A stretch of DNA of 64,000 nucleotides from Dyadobacter sp. CY312 (lineage in GTDB: Bacteria > Bacteroidota > Bacteroidia > Cytophagales > Spirosomataceae): positions 1-64,000 of the forward strand of contig NZ_JAJUXG010000013.1 of NCBI RefSeq assembly GCF_021390535.1. The letters are read 5' to 3'. Numbering within the stretch: position 1 is the first letter of the stretch; every line of letters begins with the position of its first letter. Shown here in pieces: positions 27,290 to 37,300 of the stretch. The notes beneath the pieces are model-generated. The model was given only the letters and a program-made list of their open reading frames with translations, did no database searches and was not told the DNA's origin. Position numbers and translations under genes: made by a program.

Positions 27290-30202
27290 ATGCAAACTTT
27301 TCTTCAACACGTTGCTGCTCATATTTTCAAAAATCACCCTTCCGACCTCAGTGGAGTTACCATTGTGGTACCTACCCGAAGAGCGGCGTTTTTTGTGGTG
27401 CAGGAGCTTGCCAATGCCGCCACAGAGCCGGTAATGAGCCCAACTGTATTGGCTGTGGATGATTTTGTTGAAAGCATTTGTACGTTACAAATTGAAGATT
27501 CGGTTCACCTGCTTTTTGAACTGTACGAGACCTTCAAGGAAATAGATCCGGATATTGAATTCGACCGGTTTATGGGATGGGCGTCGGTTCTGCTGAGCGA
27601 TCTGGACAAAATAGATCAGTATCTGGTTGATACCAATTACCTTTTCGATTATCTGTCTGAGGCCAGAGCGATAGATCGCTGGCAGGAGAGTTTACCTTCA
27701 GGTCGCACATTGCCAAGTGGAAACGGCACCAAACAGTACTTTTCACTTTTTGAAAATATAAAAAAAATATACGCCAGTTTTCGGGGCAGGCTTTTACTGA
27801 AAAACAAGGCTTACCGTGGAATGGCATATCGTCAACTGGCGGAGAACGTGAATTCTTTGCTGGTTTCGGGCACGGACTACGAAAAGATCTATTTCGCCGG
27901 ATTTAATGCTTTCACTGAATCGGAAAAACGGATTGTGACAGCGCTGGTAAAAGCAGGAAAAGCGGAGACGATCTGGGATGCAGACTCATACTACATGAGT
28001 GCGAATACAGGCGTGGAGGCAGGGAAAAGCCTGAGAGAATATCAGAAAGACAAACGCTTCGGTACCGAGTGGAATCAAACCACCGATCACTTACTTACAT
28101 CCGCAAAAAACATCACCTTATACGGTGTCCCCAATGCCACATTGCAGGCGAAAGTTGCGGGTGAGTTGTATAAAACGATGCGGGCAAACGACGACCCTGC
28201 CCAACCTGTGCTCACCGCGATTGTTTTGGCTGATGAAAACCTGCTGATGCCAATGCTTTATTCGCTGGACGAAGGCGTGACGGATCTCAACATCACCATG
28301 GGTCTTTCACTTCGAAGTTCTTTGCTTTACACGCTCATCGATAGTGTTTTCGAATTGCAGCAGAACGTTGTAGAATTCAGAAATAAAAGCGGCAAACTGG
28401 TACGCGTTCCCAAGTTTGGACATAAATCGGTGAGCAAGGTTTTAAATCATCCCTTTGTAAGGCATTACGAACACGTGATGCTGAAACCGGAAGACGACGG
28501 GCAAACGATCATTCAAAAGACGCTCAGAGAAATAACGGATCAGAACAGGGTTTTCCTGAGTTCGGAAGAGCTGATTGAGCTTGGAAACGGGCATGATCTG
28601 TTCAGGATATTGTTCAGCCATTGGCCGAAAAACGATTCTGGTAAAGTTTTGTCTTCATTTTACCAGCTGATCGATCTGCTGCGGGATGTGTATAAAGATT
28701 ACAAAAACGCTTTGGAAACAGAGTATCTCTATCTTTTTTATACATTGTTAAAACAGTTTGAACAAACACTGGAAGAACGTTCCGAACTGATTACGCTGAA
28801 AACCCTGCGTTCATTTATGTTTGAACTTATCAGACAAACGCGCATTCCTTTCAGCGGCGAACCAGTAAGTGATCTTCAAATACTCGGAATGCTGGAAACC
28901 CGCGCCCTGGATTTTGAACGAATCATTGTTTTGTCAGTGAATGAAGGCATTTTACCTCAGGCGAAAAGACAAAATTCTTTAATTCCGTTTGATGCCGCTC
29001 AGGCAGTTGGGCTTCCTACACACCAGCATCAGGAGGCTGTGATGTCTTATCATTTTTATCATTTGATACAAAGGGCGAAGGAAATTCACATGCTGTATAC
29101 CAGCACGACTGATGCGCCAGGAGGCGGCGAAAAGAGCAGGTTTATCAGGCAGGTGGAATACGAGCTGACACAGTATAATCCACTGATTAAAATTGAAAAC
29201 AAGATCGTCGTTTTCGAGTCGGACAAACATGAAGAACCGGAAGAACTGGTTGTAAAAAATGAAGAAATCCTTACTTCAATTCGTCAATATCTGGCAGGAA
29301 AAGGCATTTACCCTACACATTTGAATGAATTCATTCGATGCTCTATGCAGTTTTACCTGAAACACATTGTGGGTGTACAGGAAAAAGAAGATGTGGAAGA
29401 AGAGCTGGGGATGGACAAAATCGGAACCTGGCTGCATGCTTCGCTGGAAACACTGGATAAAGAGTACTTCCTCAAAAGGAATGATCCATCCGAGGAAGAG
29501 ATAAAAACAGTTCTGAAGGCACAGTTTGAGTACCTGTTCAGGGGTTATGTGACTGACATGGGACTCAACCGGATTTATTATCAGATCGGCGAGCAGCAGA
29601 TACTGACCTTCCTGAAACACCACATGGAGCTAACGCCGCGACGCACCATACTCGCTGCCGAACAGGCGCTCCGGACCTCCATTAATCTGATTATTCAGGG
29701 AACAACTACGCCTGTTAACATTGGCGGAAAAATTGACCGCATTGAGCTGGATGAGAACGGAACACTGTATGTGATGGACTACAAAACGGGTAGTGTGGAG
29801 ATTTCGGCAAAGCAAAAACTGGCCGATCCTGCCCAACGCGATGAAGTGCTGAGAACAGACGGCGACCGCAAAATGGGATACGTAAGGCAATTGTGGCTTT
29901 ACGAATACCTGATGTACCGCAAAATGCTGGACGAAAAAGGATTAAAACTTCAAAACACCACATATGAATTTGGGAATCACCTGGTAAAATCGGGTTTCTA
30001 CTCTTTCCGTGATCCCAAAAACCTGATTGCCAATCCGCTTGAACTAACAGAAGGCCTGGATACAAAACATTTCATTGCCAAATCGGAACTGCTCCTGACA
30101 GACATCCTCAACGACATGCTCGATCCCGATGTACCATTCCGGAAAACGGATGATTTGAACACTTGTGTTTACTGTGATTTTGTGGGGATTTGTGGAAGGT
30201 GA
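27290..30202 (+). CDS. PD-(D/E)XK nuclease family protein, AddB-like
   Basis: A 970-residue protein resembling the AddB/RexB subunit of the AddAB helicase-nuclease that processes broken DNA ends. The N-terminus (TIVVPTRRAAFFVVQEL) is the usual inactive-helicase start. A middle segment (FERIIVLSVNEGILPQ, then YHLIQRAKEIHMLYT) fits remnants of UvrD-type motifs. The C-terminal nuclease has GKIDRIELDENGTLYVMDYKTG, with the catalytic D and DxK. Four cysteines, one in FIRCSMQFYL and three in the terminal CVYCDFVGIC, match the 4Fe-4S cluster arrangement of AddB and Cas4. The AddA-type partner is not in this window. The ATG at 27290 gives the expected start. Confidence 0.88.
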   Translation: MQTFLQHVAAHIFKNHPSDLSGVTIVVPTRRAAFFVVQELANAATEPVMSPTVLAVDDFVESICTLQIEDSVHLLFELYETFKEIDPDIEFDRFMGWASVLLSDLDKIDQYLVDTNYLFDYLSEARAIDRWQESLPSGRTLPSGNGTKQYFSLFENIKKIYASFRGRLLLKNKAYRGMAYRQLAENVNSLLVSGTDYEKIYFAGFNAFTESEKRIVTALVKAGKAETIWDADSYYMSANTGVEAGKSLREYQKDKRFGTEWNQTTDHLLTSAKNITLYGVPNATLQAKVAGELYKTMRANDDPAQPVLTAIVLADENLLMPMLYSLDEGVTDLNITMGLSLRSSLLYTLIDSVFELQQNVVEFRNKSGKLVRVPKFGHKSVSKVLNHPFVRHYEHVMLKPEDDGQTIIQKTLREITDQNRVFLSSEELIELGNGHDLFRILFSHWPKNDSGKVLSSFYQLIDLLRDVYKDYKNALETEYLYLFYTLLKQFEQTLEERSELITLKTLRSFMFELIRQTRIPFSGEPVSDLQILGMLETRALDFERIIVLSVNEGILPQAKRQNSLIPFDAAQAVGLPTHQHQEAVMSYHFYHLIQRAKEIHMLYTSTTDAPGGGEKSRFIRQVEYELTQYNPLIKIENKIVVFESDKHEEPEELVVKNEEILTSIRQYLAGKGIYPTHLNEFIRCSMQFYLKHIVGVQEKEDVEEELGMDKIGTWLHASLETLDKEYFLKRNDPSEEEIKTVLKAQFEYLFRGYVTDMGLNRIYYQIGEQQILTFLKHHMELTPRRTILAAEQALRTSINLIIQGTTTPVNIGGKIDRIELDENGTLYVMDYKTGSVEISAKQKLADPAQRDEVLRTDGDRKMGYVRQLWLYEYLMYRKMLDEKGLKLQNTTYEFGNHLVKSGFYSFRDPKNLIANPLELTEGLDTKHFIAKSELLLTDILNDMLDPDVPFRKTDDLNTCVYCDFVGICGR

Positions 30203-30319
30203 TTTTGATATATAGGTGGTTGTTTTAGACGTCCGGTTAACGAATTATTTGGCTCATAATGATCACAGTGGGTAAAGTAATCTTGTAATTATCACAAATA
30301 TCTGTTCACTGTCCGGTGC

Positions 30320-30447
30320 GGCCTTATGCAAATTAGACAACCGACTTGTTCGGCACCGTTAAAACAAAAAACTGTTTGACGACGATAGGAGGAGTTTTTT
30401 TTGTTAGGTGCTGAACAAGTCGATTGTCGTTAAGATTTGCATACAGC
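30320..30447. repeat. Long imperfect inverted repeat (~50-bp arms)
   Basis: The left arm (about 30321-30375) and right arm (about 30393-30447) are reverse complements with few mismatches. Both share TATGCAAAT at the outside and ACAAYCGACTTGTTCRGCACC in the middle, then run into complementary A- and T-rich tracts. The loop is only about 18 bases. It could be a palindromic mobile-type repeat, a structured RNA or a transcription barrier between convergent genes. Nothing in it encodes protein. Confidence 0.75.
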
Positions 30448-30461
30448 CTTGACTTTTTTTG

Positions 30462-30491
30462 TTACTTTTTTGTGTTAAGACAAAAAAGTAA
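30462..30491. repeat. Perfect 12-bp hairpin next to the long inverted repeat
   Basis: TTACTTTTTTGT (30462-30473) and ACAAAAAAGTAA (30480-30491) pair perfectly around a 6-base loop. It directly follows the long inverted repeat and has T-rich flanks, so it may be part of the same element or act as a weak terminator. Confidence 0.65.
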
Positions 30492-30571
30492 AATACTAAT
30501 TCGAGCCGAAAACCTACTTGAGTGATCAATTTTAAGTTACCCACAACAAATCATATAGAACCAAATATTTT

Positions 30572-30604
30572 CAAACTCAGCAATACACATTATTCCTGAG
30601 TTTG
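30572..30604. terminator. Possible terminator hairpin after the BNR-repeat gene
   Basis: CAAACTCAG (30572-30580) pairs with CTGAGTTTG (30596-30604) around a 15-base loop. It lies 9 bp beyond the stop of the minus-strand BNR gene. A run of five T follows a few bases later on the plus strand; the minus strand lacks a good T run, so direction is uncertain. Confidence 0.4.
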
Positions 30605-30613
30605 GAGTTGTTT

Positions 30614-31717
30614 TTAACATCCCTTATTTGGTATGACATACATTACGTTGCCCGAAACCGAAAAATTGAAGCCGAAATTTTCTATTTGAGGAAGTGATAG
30701 CTGTTCCCATGTTTTACCCATGTCAGATGAGCGGAATATACCATCTGTGCGACCACAAATTAAATATTTCCCCATTTGTTTGATTGATAAAATATCCGAT
30801 AAAGATTGAAGTAAGCCAATTTTTCTCATTAATAAACTACCCCAGGAAGGCATGAGGTCTTCACCTATGGCATTCCAGGTTTTTCCATTATCCAATGAAA
30901 TGTGTATGCTGTTCGTTTTGGTTAATGTGTTGTTTAATATAACAGCAAATCCTCCATCAATTCGTTCCACAGCAATACCAGCACCCCATTCATTGAGCAC
31001 ACGATCCCAGTTTTTACCATCATCGCCCGATCTTAATATTCCCTCTTTGCTGGTAGACAGAAGTACACCGTTTGACTCGACCAATTTCATTCCAGAATCT
31101 CCAACTTGGGTTGGTTTCCAGGTCTTTCCACTGTTAGTGGATCTGAAAAGAATGTTGTTGGAAGCAATGAAAACGGTGCCTCCGTCTGTTTCAAAAACGT
31201 TATGTACTATTTTCTCATTATAATTCCTGGTCATCCAATCTGTCGTTGTGTCTATGCGTATGGCCTGCTCCTGAAAAGTCGTGAACATGGGTGACCAATT
31301 ACTCGTTCCATTTATTTTTTGTAAAAATTGCCCCCTGAAATCATAGGCAAGTATCCCATTCTTGCCAGCGGTAATGTACCGTTGTTTACCCGGAAAAATC
31401 TCTTTGGTCCAAAAGGCGGTTGTGTAGTTTGGTTCACTGTGATAAATCCCATTTCCTGCACGTAAGTAAAGCCCACTGTCATTTGTAAAGAAACCATCTC
31501 TCGCCACACCTTCTCTCTGCAACTTTTCGGGCAGTCCTTTGCTAATGTCCCGCCAGGTTTGTCCGCCATCAATAGACTTAAAAATGATGTTGGAAATCCC
31601 CGCTGATTTGCCCTCTTTTATTGGTTTCTTTTTTGCTTCCTTCTCTTTTATCACAAAAGAGTTTAGTACAAAAAATACCAGGAGGATTGCAGGAATAAAC
31701 ACAAGTAATTTTTTCAT
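30614..31717 (-). CDS. Exported BNR/Asp-box (YCF48-like) beta-propeller protein
   Basis: A protein of about 367 residues exported by an N-terminal signal or anchor helix (MKKLLVFIPAILLVFFVLNS). It then carries at least five Asp-box repeats of the form S-x-D/N-x-G-K/Q-T-W, for example SIDGGQTWRD, STNSGKTWKP, SGDDGKNWDR and SSDMGKTWEQ. These mark a sialidase/YCF48-like beta-propeller. Such proteins bind ligands or other proteins; no sialidase catalytic residues are evident. I chose the ATG at 31717; a TTG start 21 codons earlier would delay the signal. It follows a second propeller gene by 69 bp on the same strand, so the pair are likely cotranscribed. Confidence 0.82.
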   Translation of the reverse strand: MKKLLVFIPAILLVFFVLNSFVIKEKEAKKKPIKEGKSAGISNIIFKSIDGGQTWRDISKGLPEKLQREGVARDGFFTNDSGLYLRAGNGIYHSEPNYTTAFWTKEIFPGKQRYITAGKNGILAYDFRGQFLQKINGTSNWSPMFTTFQEQAIRIDTTTDWMTRNYNEKIVHNVFETDGGTVFIASNNILFRSTNSGKTWKPTQVGDSGMKLVESNGVLLSTSKEGILRSGDDGKNWDRVLNEWGAGIAVERIDGGFAVILNNTLTKTNSIHISLDNGKTWNAIGEDLMPSWGSLLMRKIGLLQSLSDILSIKQMGKYLICGRTDGIFRSSDMGKTWEQLSLPQIENFGFNFSVSGNVMYVIPNKGC

Positions 31718-31786
31718 GTTTTTTTTATTTAAAGTAAAACCGTGTGAATAAATAATTAGCGAAAAAAGTAGGTGGAGCAATACACT

Positions 31787-32974
31787 TTATTTCTGCTTCT
31801 CTTTGTCTTTATTGTCTTTAAAGTCCGTTATCTTCTTTCCATCATAACGATACACTCCGCTCAAAGATCCAAACCAGATACTCCCATCCTCAGCTTCCAG
31901 AATCCCGCAGAGCATTTGGTCTATTGACATTATTTCGGTTACGATGGGCTTTTCATTGTATAGTGACTTTTGGTCATATCTTAAAAGTTTCCATGCTCCG
32001 ACTCCATTTGGATGTACTGCACCGGTAGTCCAGATATTTCCTTTTTTATCTTCGATTATAGCAGAAGTACCCTTGTCATTAATTTTGATAAAAGCACTAC
32101 CGCCTGTCCCGAGCGAAGGATCATAGCGCCAAAGTCCGGCTTTTACTACCAATCTATCGCCTTTTTTATCTTCGATTATCGTTGCACTGAACCAGATATT
32201 GCCCTTTTTATCTTCGGTAAAGCCCCATACGTTGTTGAAGGCTTTACCATCTTTATTTTTAAAAACGGTAAATGTTTTCCCTCCTGCCCCGAGCGGATCG
32301 GACCGCCGAGCAGACGAAGGGTCATAAAAACAGGCCTCGCCACGTGAGCCAATCCACAATTTTCCGGTTTTGTCTTCCATGATGGTAGTAATGCTGTTAT
32401 TCGGAAGCCCGTCTTTTGTTGTAAAATTTTGAAAATAATTCCCTGCCCGTTGGGCGACGGTCCGTCTAGGGACTGCCCGTCTGGGATCGTAACGGCTTAC
32501 TCCGCCTCCGGTGCCCAACCAGATAATACCAGCTTTGTCTTCATAAATAGACATAACGCTATTGCTGGCAAGTCCCTCCCTGGTTGTAAAATGTTGAAAG
32601 GATTTGCTCCCTGCCGAGGTGGTCGCCGCTGCGGCCGAAGGGTAATAGTAAACACCTGAATCAGTAGTAGCGACCCAAATATTTCCGCGCCGGTCTTCCA
32701 GGACATCCCAGTATCTAAGCGGACCTAGTTTACTTGTGAGATTAGTGAATGAGTTTCCCGCATACCGAAAGACACCAGCCAGTGATGCAGCAAGCAAAAT
32801 GTTTCCGTTTCTATCCTGCTTTACATTCCGAACCATTGCGTTAGGCCGGTAGGAAATGACTGAGTCTTTGGTTGCAAATTTTTGATTGTCTTTTACAGTG
32901 TCAGTTTGATTTTGTCCACAGGAGGAACAAAAAACAATAATTAATAGGCCGCAGACGTGCAGGAGTTTGGTCAT
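31787..32974 (-). CDS. Two-component-regulator-type propeller lipoprotein
   Basis: A 395-residue probable lipoprotein (lipobox SSC, C19) built from about six propeller repeats of the Reg_prop type, each ending like EDKKGNIWVATTDSG. In Bacteroidota such propellers usually form the sensor part of hybrid two-component proteins; here there is no membrane helix, kinase or regulator, so it stands alone. Four consecutive blades carry extra segments of 7-13 residues rich in Ala, Arg, Ser and Pro just after the YDP motif. They are encoded by GC-rich, partly palindromic DNA (about 32101-32123, 32281-32322, 32441-32487, 32609-32643). Comparing blades three and four shows a clean 7-residue insertion (SARRSDP). 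Ligand unknown. Confidence 0.85.
   Translation of the reverse strand: MTKLLHVCGLLIIVFCSSCGQNQTDTVKDNQKFATKDSVISYRPNAMVRNVKQDRNGNILLAASLAGVFRYAGNSFTNLTSKLGPLRYWDVLEDRRGNIWVATTDSGVYYYPSAAAATTSAGSKSFQHFTTREGLASNSVMSIYEDKAGIIWLGTGGGVSRYDPRRAVPRRTVAQRAGNYFQNFTTKDGLPNNSITTIMEDKTGKLWIGSRGEACFYDPSSARRSDPLGAGGKTFTVFKNKDGKAFNNVWGFTEDKKGNIWFSATIIEDKKGDRLVVKAGLWRYDPSLGTGGSAFIKINDKGTSAIIEDKKGNIWTTGAVHPNGVGAWKLLRYDQKSLYNEKPIVTEIMSIDQMLCGILEAEDGSIWFGSLSGVYRYDGKKITDFKDNKDKEKQK
32101..32643 (-). repeat. In-frame GC-rich palindromic inserts in propeller blades
   Basis: Four related GC-rich segments at equivalent positions of successive blades: 32101-32123, 32281-32322, 32441-32487 and 32609-32643. The shortest is nearly identical to the ends of the second, which has 21 extra bases in the middle. 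The third contains small stems such as GCCCGTTGGGC and GACGGTCCGTC. All keep the reading frame. They look like successive insertions or expansions of a short palindromic element inside loops. Confidence 0.65.
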
Positions 32975-33146
32975 TTTCTTTTGTTTTCAAGAATCTGAAC
33001 AAAGCTAAAATGCATTATCGCGGCGTCCGTTAAATACCCGTAAAAGAATGTTAACGAAATGTAAAAGTTGTTTGCGGGCTATTTCCCAACCACTATAATT
33101 GATAAACCTAATTCAAAAAATCGCTGTGAGACGGCGAGCGAGCTAT

Positions 33147-34130
33147 CTACTCCACCCTATTCACCAGTTCGTCCCCATTTACAAAGGCGTCTATATTTTT
33201 GAAAGAAGTCACGGCAATTTGCTCCATGGCCTCGCGGGTAAAAAAGCCTTGGTGCGAAGTAATGAGTACATTTGGGAAGGAGATAAGTCGTGCGATCTGA
33301 TCGTCCTGAATAACGTCCTCGGAAAAATCTCTGAAAAACAGGCTAGCTTCCTGTTCGTATACATCCAGTCCCAAAGCACCTAAGAGTCCGCTTTTGAGAG
33401 CTTCTATTACATCCCCCGTCTTTACTAATCCACCGCGACTTGTATTGATCAGCATGGCTCCCGGTTTAAACAGTTTCAAGGTTTCTGTATTGATCAAATG
33501 ATGCGTACTTTCCAGCAATGGGCAATGAAGCGATACGATATCCGCTTCGGCAAGGGTTTCTTCCAAAGTTCCGTAATTCACGCCAAGTTCCTTCAAAGAT
33601 TCATCGGGTTTGACATCGTAGGCAGCAATTTTACAGCCAAAACCTTTCAGGATCATACAAAAAGCTTTGCCAATAGCACCTGTGCCAATCACGGCAACTT
33701 TCCGTTCGTGCAGGTTGAAACCCATCAGTTTTTCCAGAGAAAAATTTCCTTCACGAATCCGATTGTAAGCTTTGTGTGTTTTCCGGTTGAGTGTGAGAAT
33801 GAGCGCCATAGCATGTTCGGCAACGGCTTCCGGCGAATAGGCAGGAACACGCACCACAGTAATATTGCGCTCTGCTGCTCCTTTAACATCCACGTTGTTA
33901 AAACCTGCGCAACGCAGCACAATTAGCTTTACACCATTCGACGCCAGCACATCGAGAATAACTTCGTTCACCAGATCATTAACAAAAACACATACAGCAT
34001 CAAAACCGTTTGTAAGTGAGGCAGTCTGCTCATTCAGCGGAACTTCCAGGTAAGAAATTTCATGACCTGTATTGAACTCGTTAAGAAACTGCTTGTCGTA
34101 AGCCTGGGTACTGAATGTTGCTATTTTCAT
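33147..34130 (-). CDS. D-lactate dehydrogenase-like 2-hydroxyacid dehydrogenase
   Basis: A 327-residue NAD-dependent D-2-hydroxyacid dehydrogenase, closest in appearance to fermentative D-lactate dehydrogenase (LdhA), which reduces pyruvate to D-lactate. The Rossmann motif VIGTGAIGKAF, the substrate Arg in INTSRGGLVKTG and the catalytic His in LITSHQGFFTREA are present. Length and order of motifs are standard. It lies between unrelated minus-strand genes and has its own upstream space. Other 2-ketoacid substrates are possible. Confidence 0.9.
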   Translation of the reverse strand: MKIATFSTQAYDKQFLNEFNTGHEISYLEVPLNEQTASLTNGFDAVCVFVNDLVNEVILDVLASNGVKLIVLRCAGFNNVDVKGAAERNITVVRVPAYSPEAVAEHAMALILTLNRKTHKAYNRIREGNFSLEKLMGFNLHERKVAVIGTGAIGKAFCMILKGFGCKIAAYDVKPDESLKELGVNYGTLEETLAEADIVSLHCPLLESTHHLINTETLKLFKPGAMLINTSRGGLVKTGDVIEALKSGLLGALGLDVYEQEASLFFRDFSEDVIQDDQIARLISFPNVLITSHQGFFTREAMEQIAVTSFKNIDAFVNGDELVNRVE

Positions 34131-34246
34131 ATTGTTGAGGTGTAAGGTGACTCACATCCAATTTAAACATTGTATTTTGGTTTTGACCGGAAATACGAAT
34201 TTTACATTCGATTGCACAGGCTATTTGTAACCATTCAACAAAAAAT

Positions 34247-34282
34247 AACCTGATTGACACATTTGCATGTGTCAATCAGGTT
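34247..34282 (-). terminator. Strong terminator of the collar/beta-helix operon
   Basis: A perfect 16-bp stem, AACCTGATTGACACAT (34247-34262) opposite ATGTGTCAATCAGGTT (34267-34282), with a 4-base loop. On the minus strand it is followed by ATTTTTTG. It lies 32 bp after the stop of the giant beta-helix gene and closes the seven-gene minus-strand unit that begins near 41468. Confidence 0.9.
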
Positions 34283-34314
34283 ACCGGAATTTTAATACAT
34301 TTTAAAATTCGCTT

Positions 34315-37300
34315 TTATCTCATAATTACAAACTTATAGCTTGATACAGTTCCGTTCTTTTGTTTAACCCGAACAATGTAAGTACCTGTTTTAAAGTCTT
34401 TCACACTTACTTTTTCTGATGGCTGTTTGCCCGATTTGTACATCAGGCTACCACCGTTGTTATATATTTCTACGGTTGCAACGTTTTTCCAATCTTTGGT
34501 ACTGATACGAAGTTCATCCGAAACCGGATTTGGGTACAGTATCATTTGATGTTGCTCGTCAAAACGCACGCTCACAATACGGCTGTAAGCAAATGTTTCA
34601 TCTCTGTCAATCATTTTCAGACGATACAGATTCTCAGCATTGGCTGCACCGATTAGTACCGGACTATTATCTGTGTAGCTGTAAGGAATCACTGCAACAC
34701 TTTCACCTTTTGCTTTCACCGTTCCAAGTTGTTCCCAATTATTACCGTTGGTACTGCGTTGTATTTCAAATCTGTCACTATTAGTTTCGGCAGTTGTTTT
34801 CCAGTTCAGAATGGTCGTGTTAAGCTCTTTTCTGGCAGAGAAATTAACCAGGGTTACAGGTAGCGCCTTGCAATTCACTGTTACAGTGAAAGATGAAGCA
34901 GCATCAGTTCCCAGACCGTTGCTTGCAAGCACCGAAACAGTTGTAACCCCTTCGGGGAAATTATATGGGAATGTGATTGGCGATCCATTCACGCTGTATG
35001 TTACAGTAGATGCGGGACAACTGGCGGCAACCGCAGTAAATGTTTCGCCCGACACGCAGTTTTCTCCTTCCAAATCCCGAACTGCATTGGCAGGAACGGA
35101 AGTTAAAACCGGTGCTGAAACAACATTTGTAACCGTTGGATCTGTGGAGCCAGCCTGTGCAACATCATCAGTCAGTATTTCGCTGAAACCATCGCCAGTA
35201 ATTTTTCCCTGATTGGAAACCGTACAGGTACCAGCCGGTATGTTACTGTTGATCGTTACCTTAAACTTGATGACCACACTCTGGTTAGCGGGGATATTAA
35301 AACCACTTCCTCCCCCATCTACCAGTACCGTTTCACCAGCCAGCGACGCCGAAGTTCTGGCAGCTGGTTTGGTTGTTATTTTGTTTGCTACAAGTCCTTC
35401 TGTATTTTCAACAGGTTTAGCGGTTTGTTCTTCCAAGACTGGTACAGCCTGGTTTTCACTTTTCACCTCAGGGGCTTCTTCAACTTTCGCAGCTGCGATC
35501 CGGGCATTGGGCAGATCAGTATTGGTCGGCACCTCACAGGTAACTCCATAGGTAAATACACCGGTACCAGTAGAAGTGACCGTTCCCGCTGTATTGCCAT
35601 TACCATTCCATACATTCTGAAATGTACTTCCCCCACCTTGCAATAGTATTTGTGTTCCGGGATTACCAGCGTGCGCGGGTGTTGCAGATCTCACTCTCGC
35701 TATTCCAGCAGCACCTATACTGCCTGCGGGAACGGTATTATATGAAATAGCCGCACATACTTTTCCGTAATAATCATAGGAGACAGATCCAGAATTAGCA
35801 CTACCAATTGCATTCACATCAATGTTGTATAAACTTGAAGAAGGATTTAGCCCAATGATATTATTGGTAATGGTTGCATCTACTCTGCCAGCATTAAGGG
35901 AAGCTGATTCTGCCTTGATACCACTGTCAAAAGTTACCCCATTAATGTTATTGTTGTTGATTCGTACCACAGCCTTGGCCAGACGATTGCCCGTAAGTCC
36001 CTCTGCGCGTGCAGCAATTCCGGCTCCACTCCCACCATTAGATGTAATTGTGTTTCCATCGACAGTTCCTTCTCCAAAACTATCCTGATAGAAAAATAAA
36101 TTAATGGCAGTGCCATTTTTGGCCTTCACTGTATTGTTTTTAACATTAAATTTCAAAATGGAGGTACCACTTCCGGCAATATCGATACCAGTTCCAACGT
36201 CATTTGGAGAAACAGTAACATTGGTAGGATCAAATTCCGATTGCAGAATGTCGGCCTTAATTATAGAGCTACCATTTGCATAAACCGCTACACCCGCTCC
36301 CTGGTTTTTGAGAAACCTGCTGTTATTGACAACCCTCAGCGACATGTCTGACGTTCCCCATCCTTCAAAAAGCAATCCTGTTGAATTGAGTGCATTTTCA
36401 AATACTGAATTATCGACGGTTAGCATAGACAGATTGGTATCAGTATTTCTGAAATAAGCCGCTCTGCCCGATGGGAATGAAAGCGTTGAGTTCAAAATTG
36501 TACTAGCCCCTTTTGTATTTACGGCATAAATACAGCCTTCTTCCGCTGAACCTGACGTACCGCAATTGGTTAACGTGCTTTCTGTCAGAGCAAAATCAGA
36601 CACTCCTTTAAGGTTAATTCCCTGTTGTACTGTTGTTCCGGAAACCGATATCCCTTCAAGCGTTAATCCGGTTACATTATTGGCATAAATTGCAGCATTG
36701 GAACCAGCATTATCTCCATTCGTAACTGGTGTACCTCCGCTTGTATTAGCACTGGCGAAATTCATGTGTTTTAATGAAATTCCACTTGCTTCACGAAACT
36801 CTGCTCCACGTTGTGAAATATTATTAATTACACCTCCTGAACCGGCAGAACCATTTCCGTTTACTACAAAACTTCCTGATGTATTTTCGACTTTAATCCC
36901 TGTTGTGGTATTTGCCGAACTCAGCGCTGTTAACTGCAAGCCAAGCGTCAGTTTTTCTGCAATACTCTTTCCTGCAATCGTAACGGCAGCTGCATTGGCC
37001 GCAGCTATTGTACCCGACGACGCTGCCAAACTACCTGTTGCAGCGCTTATTGAAATTCCCGCCGAGCCTGTCACATTGGAAGAGATGGATGTAAAAACAG
37101 CATCAAGCACCCCATTGGATAATAGCAACGCTGATCCATCGCCAGACAAGGCAACGTCTTTCACCGCGAGCGTTCCAAAATTATTACCGGTTATTTTTCT
37201 GCCCGTTGTAGCTGTAATATTTAACCCACGAATGGTATTGCCATTGGCCAGAGTAACAGCGTTCGTATTTGCGGTGGTTGTTTTAAGAATAGGAGCAGTT

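Larger units (their letters stand above)
30203..30613. other. Intergenic region with three hairpins
   Basis: A 411 bp convergent gap with no gene but unusually dense inverted repeats: a long imperfect hairpin (about 30320-30447), a perfect 12-bp hairpin (30462-30491) and a 9-bp hairpin (30572-30604). See the separate entries. Confidence 0.6.

Noticed and set aside
30320..30447. Integron attC site
   Set aside because: Size fits, but the core GTTRRRY / RYYYAAC motifs are not clearly present and there is no integrase or cassette array.
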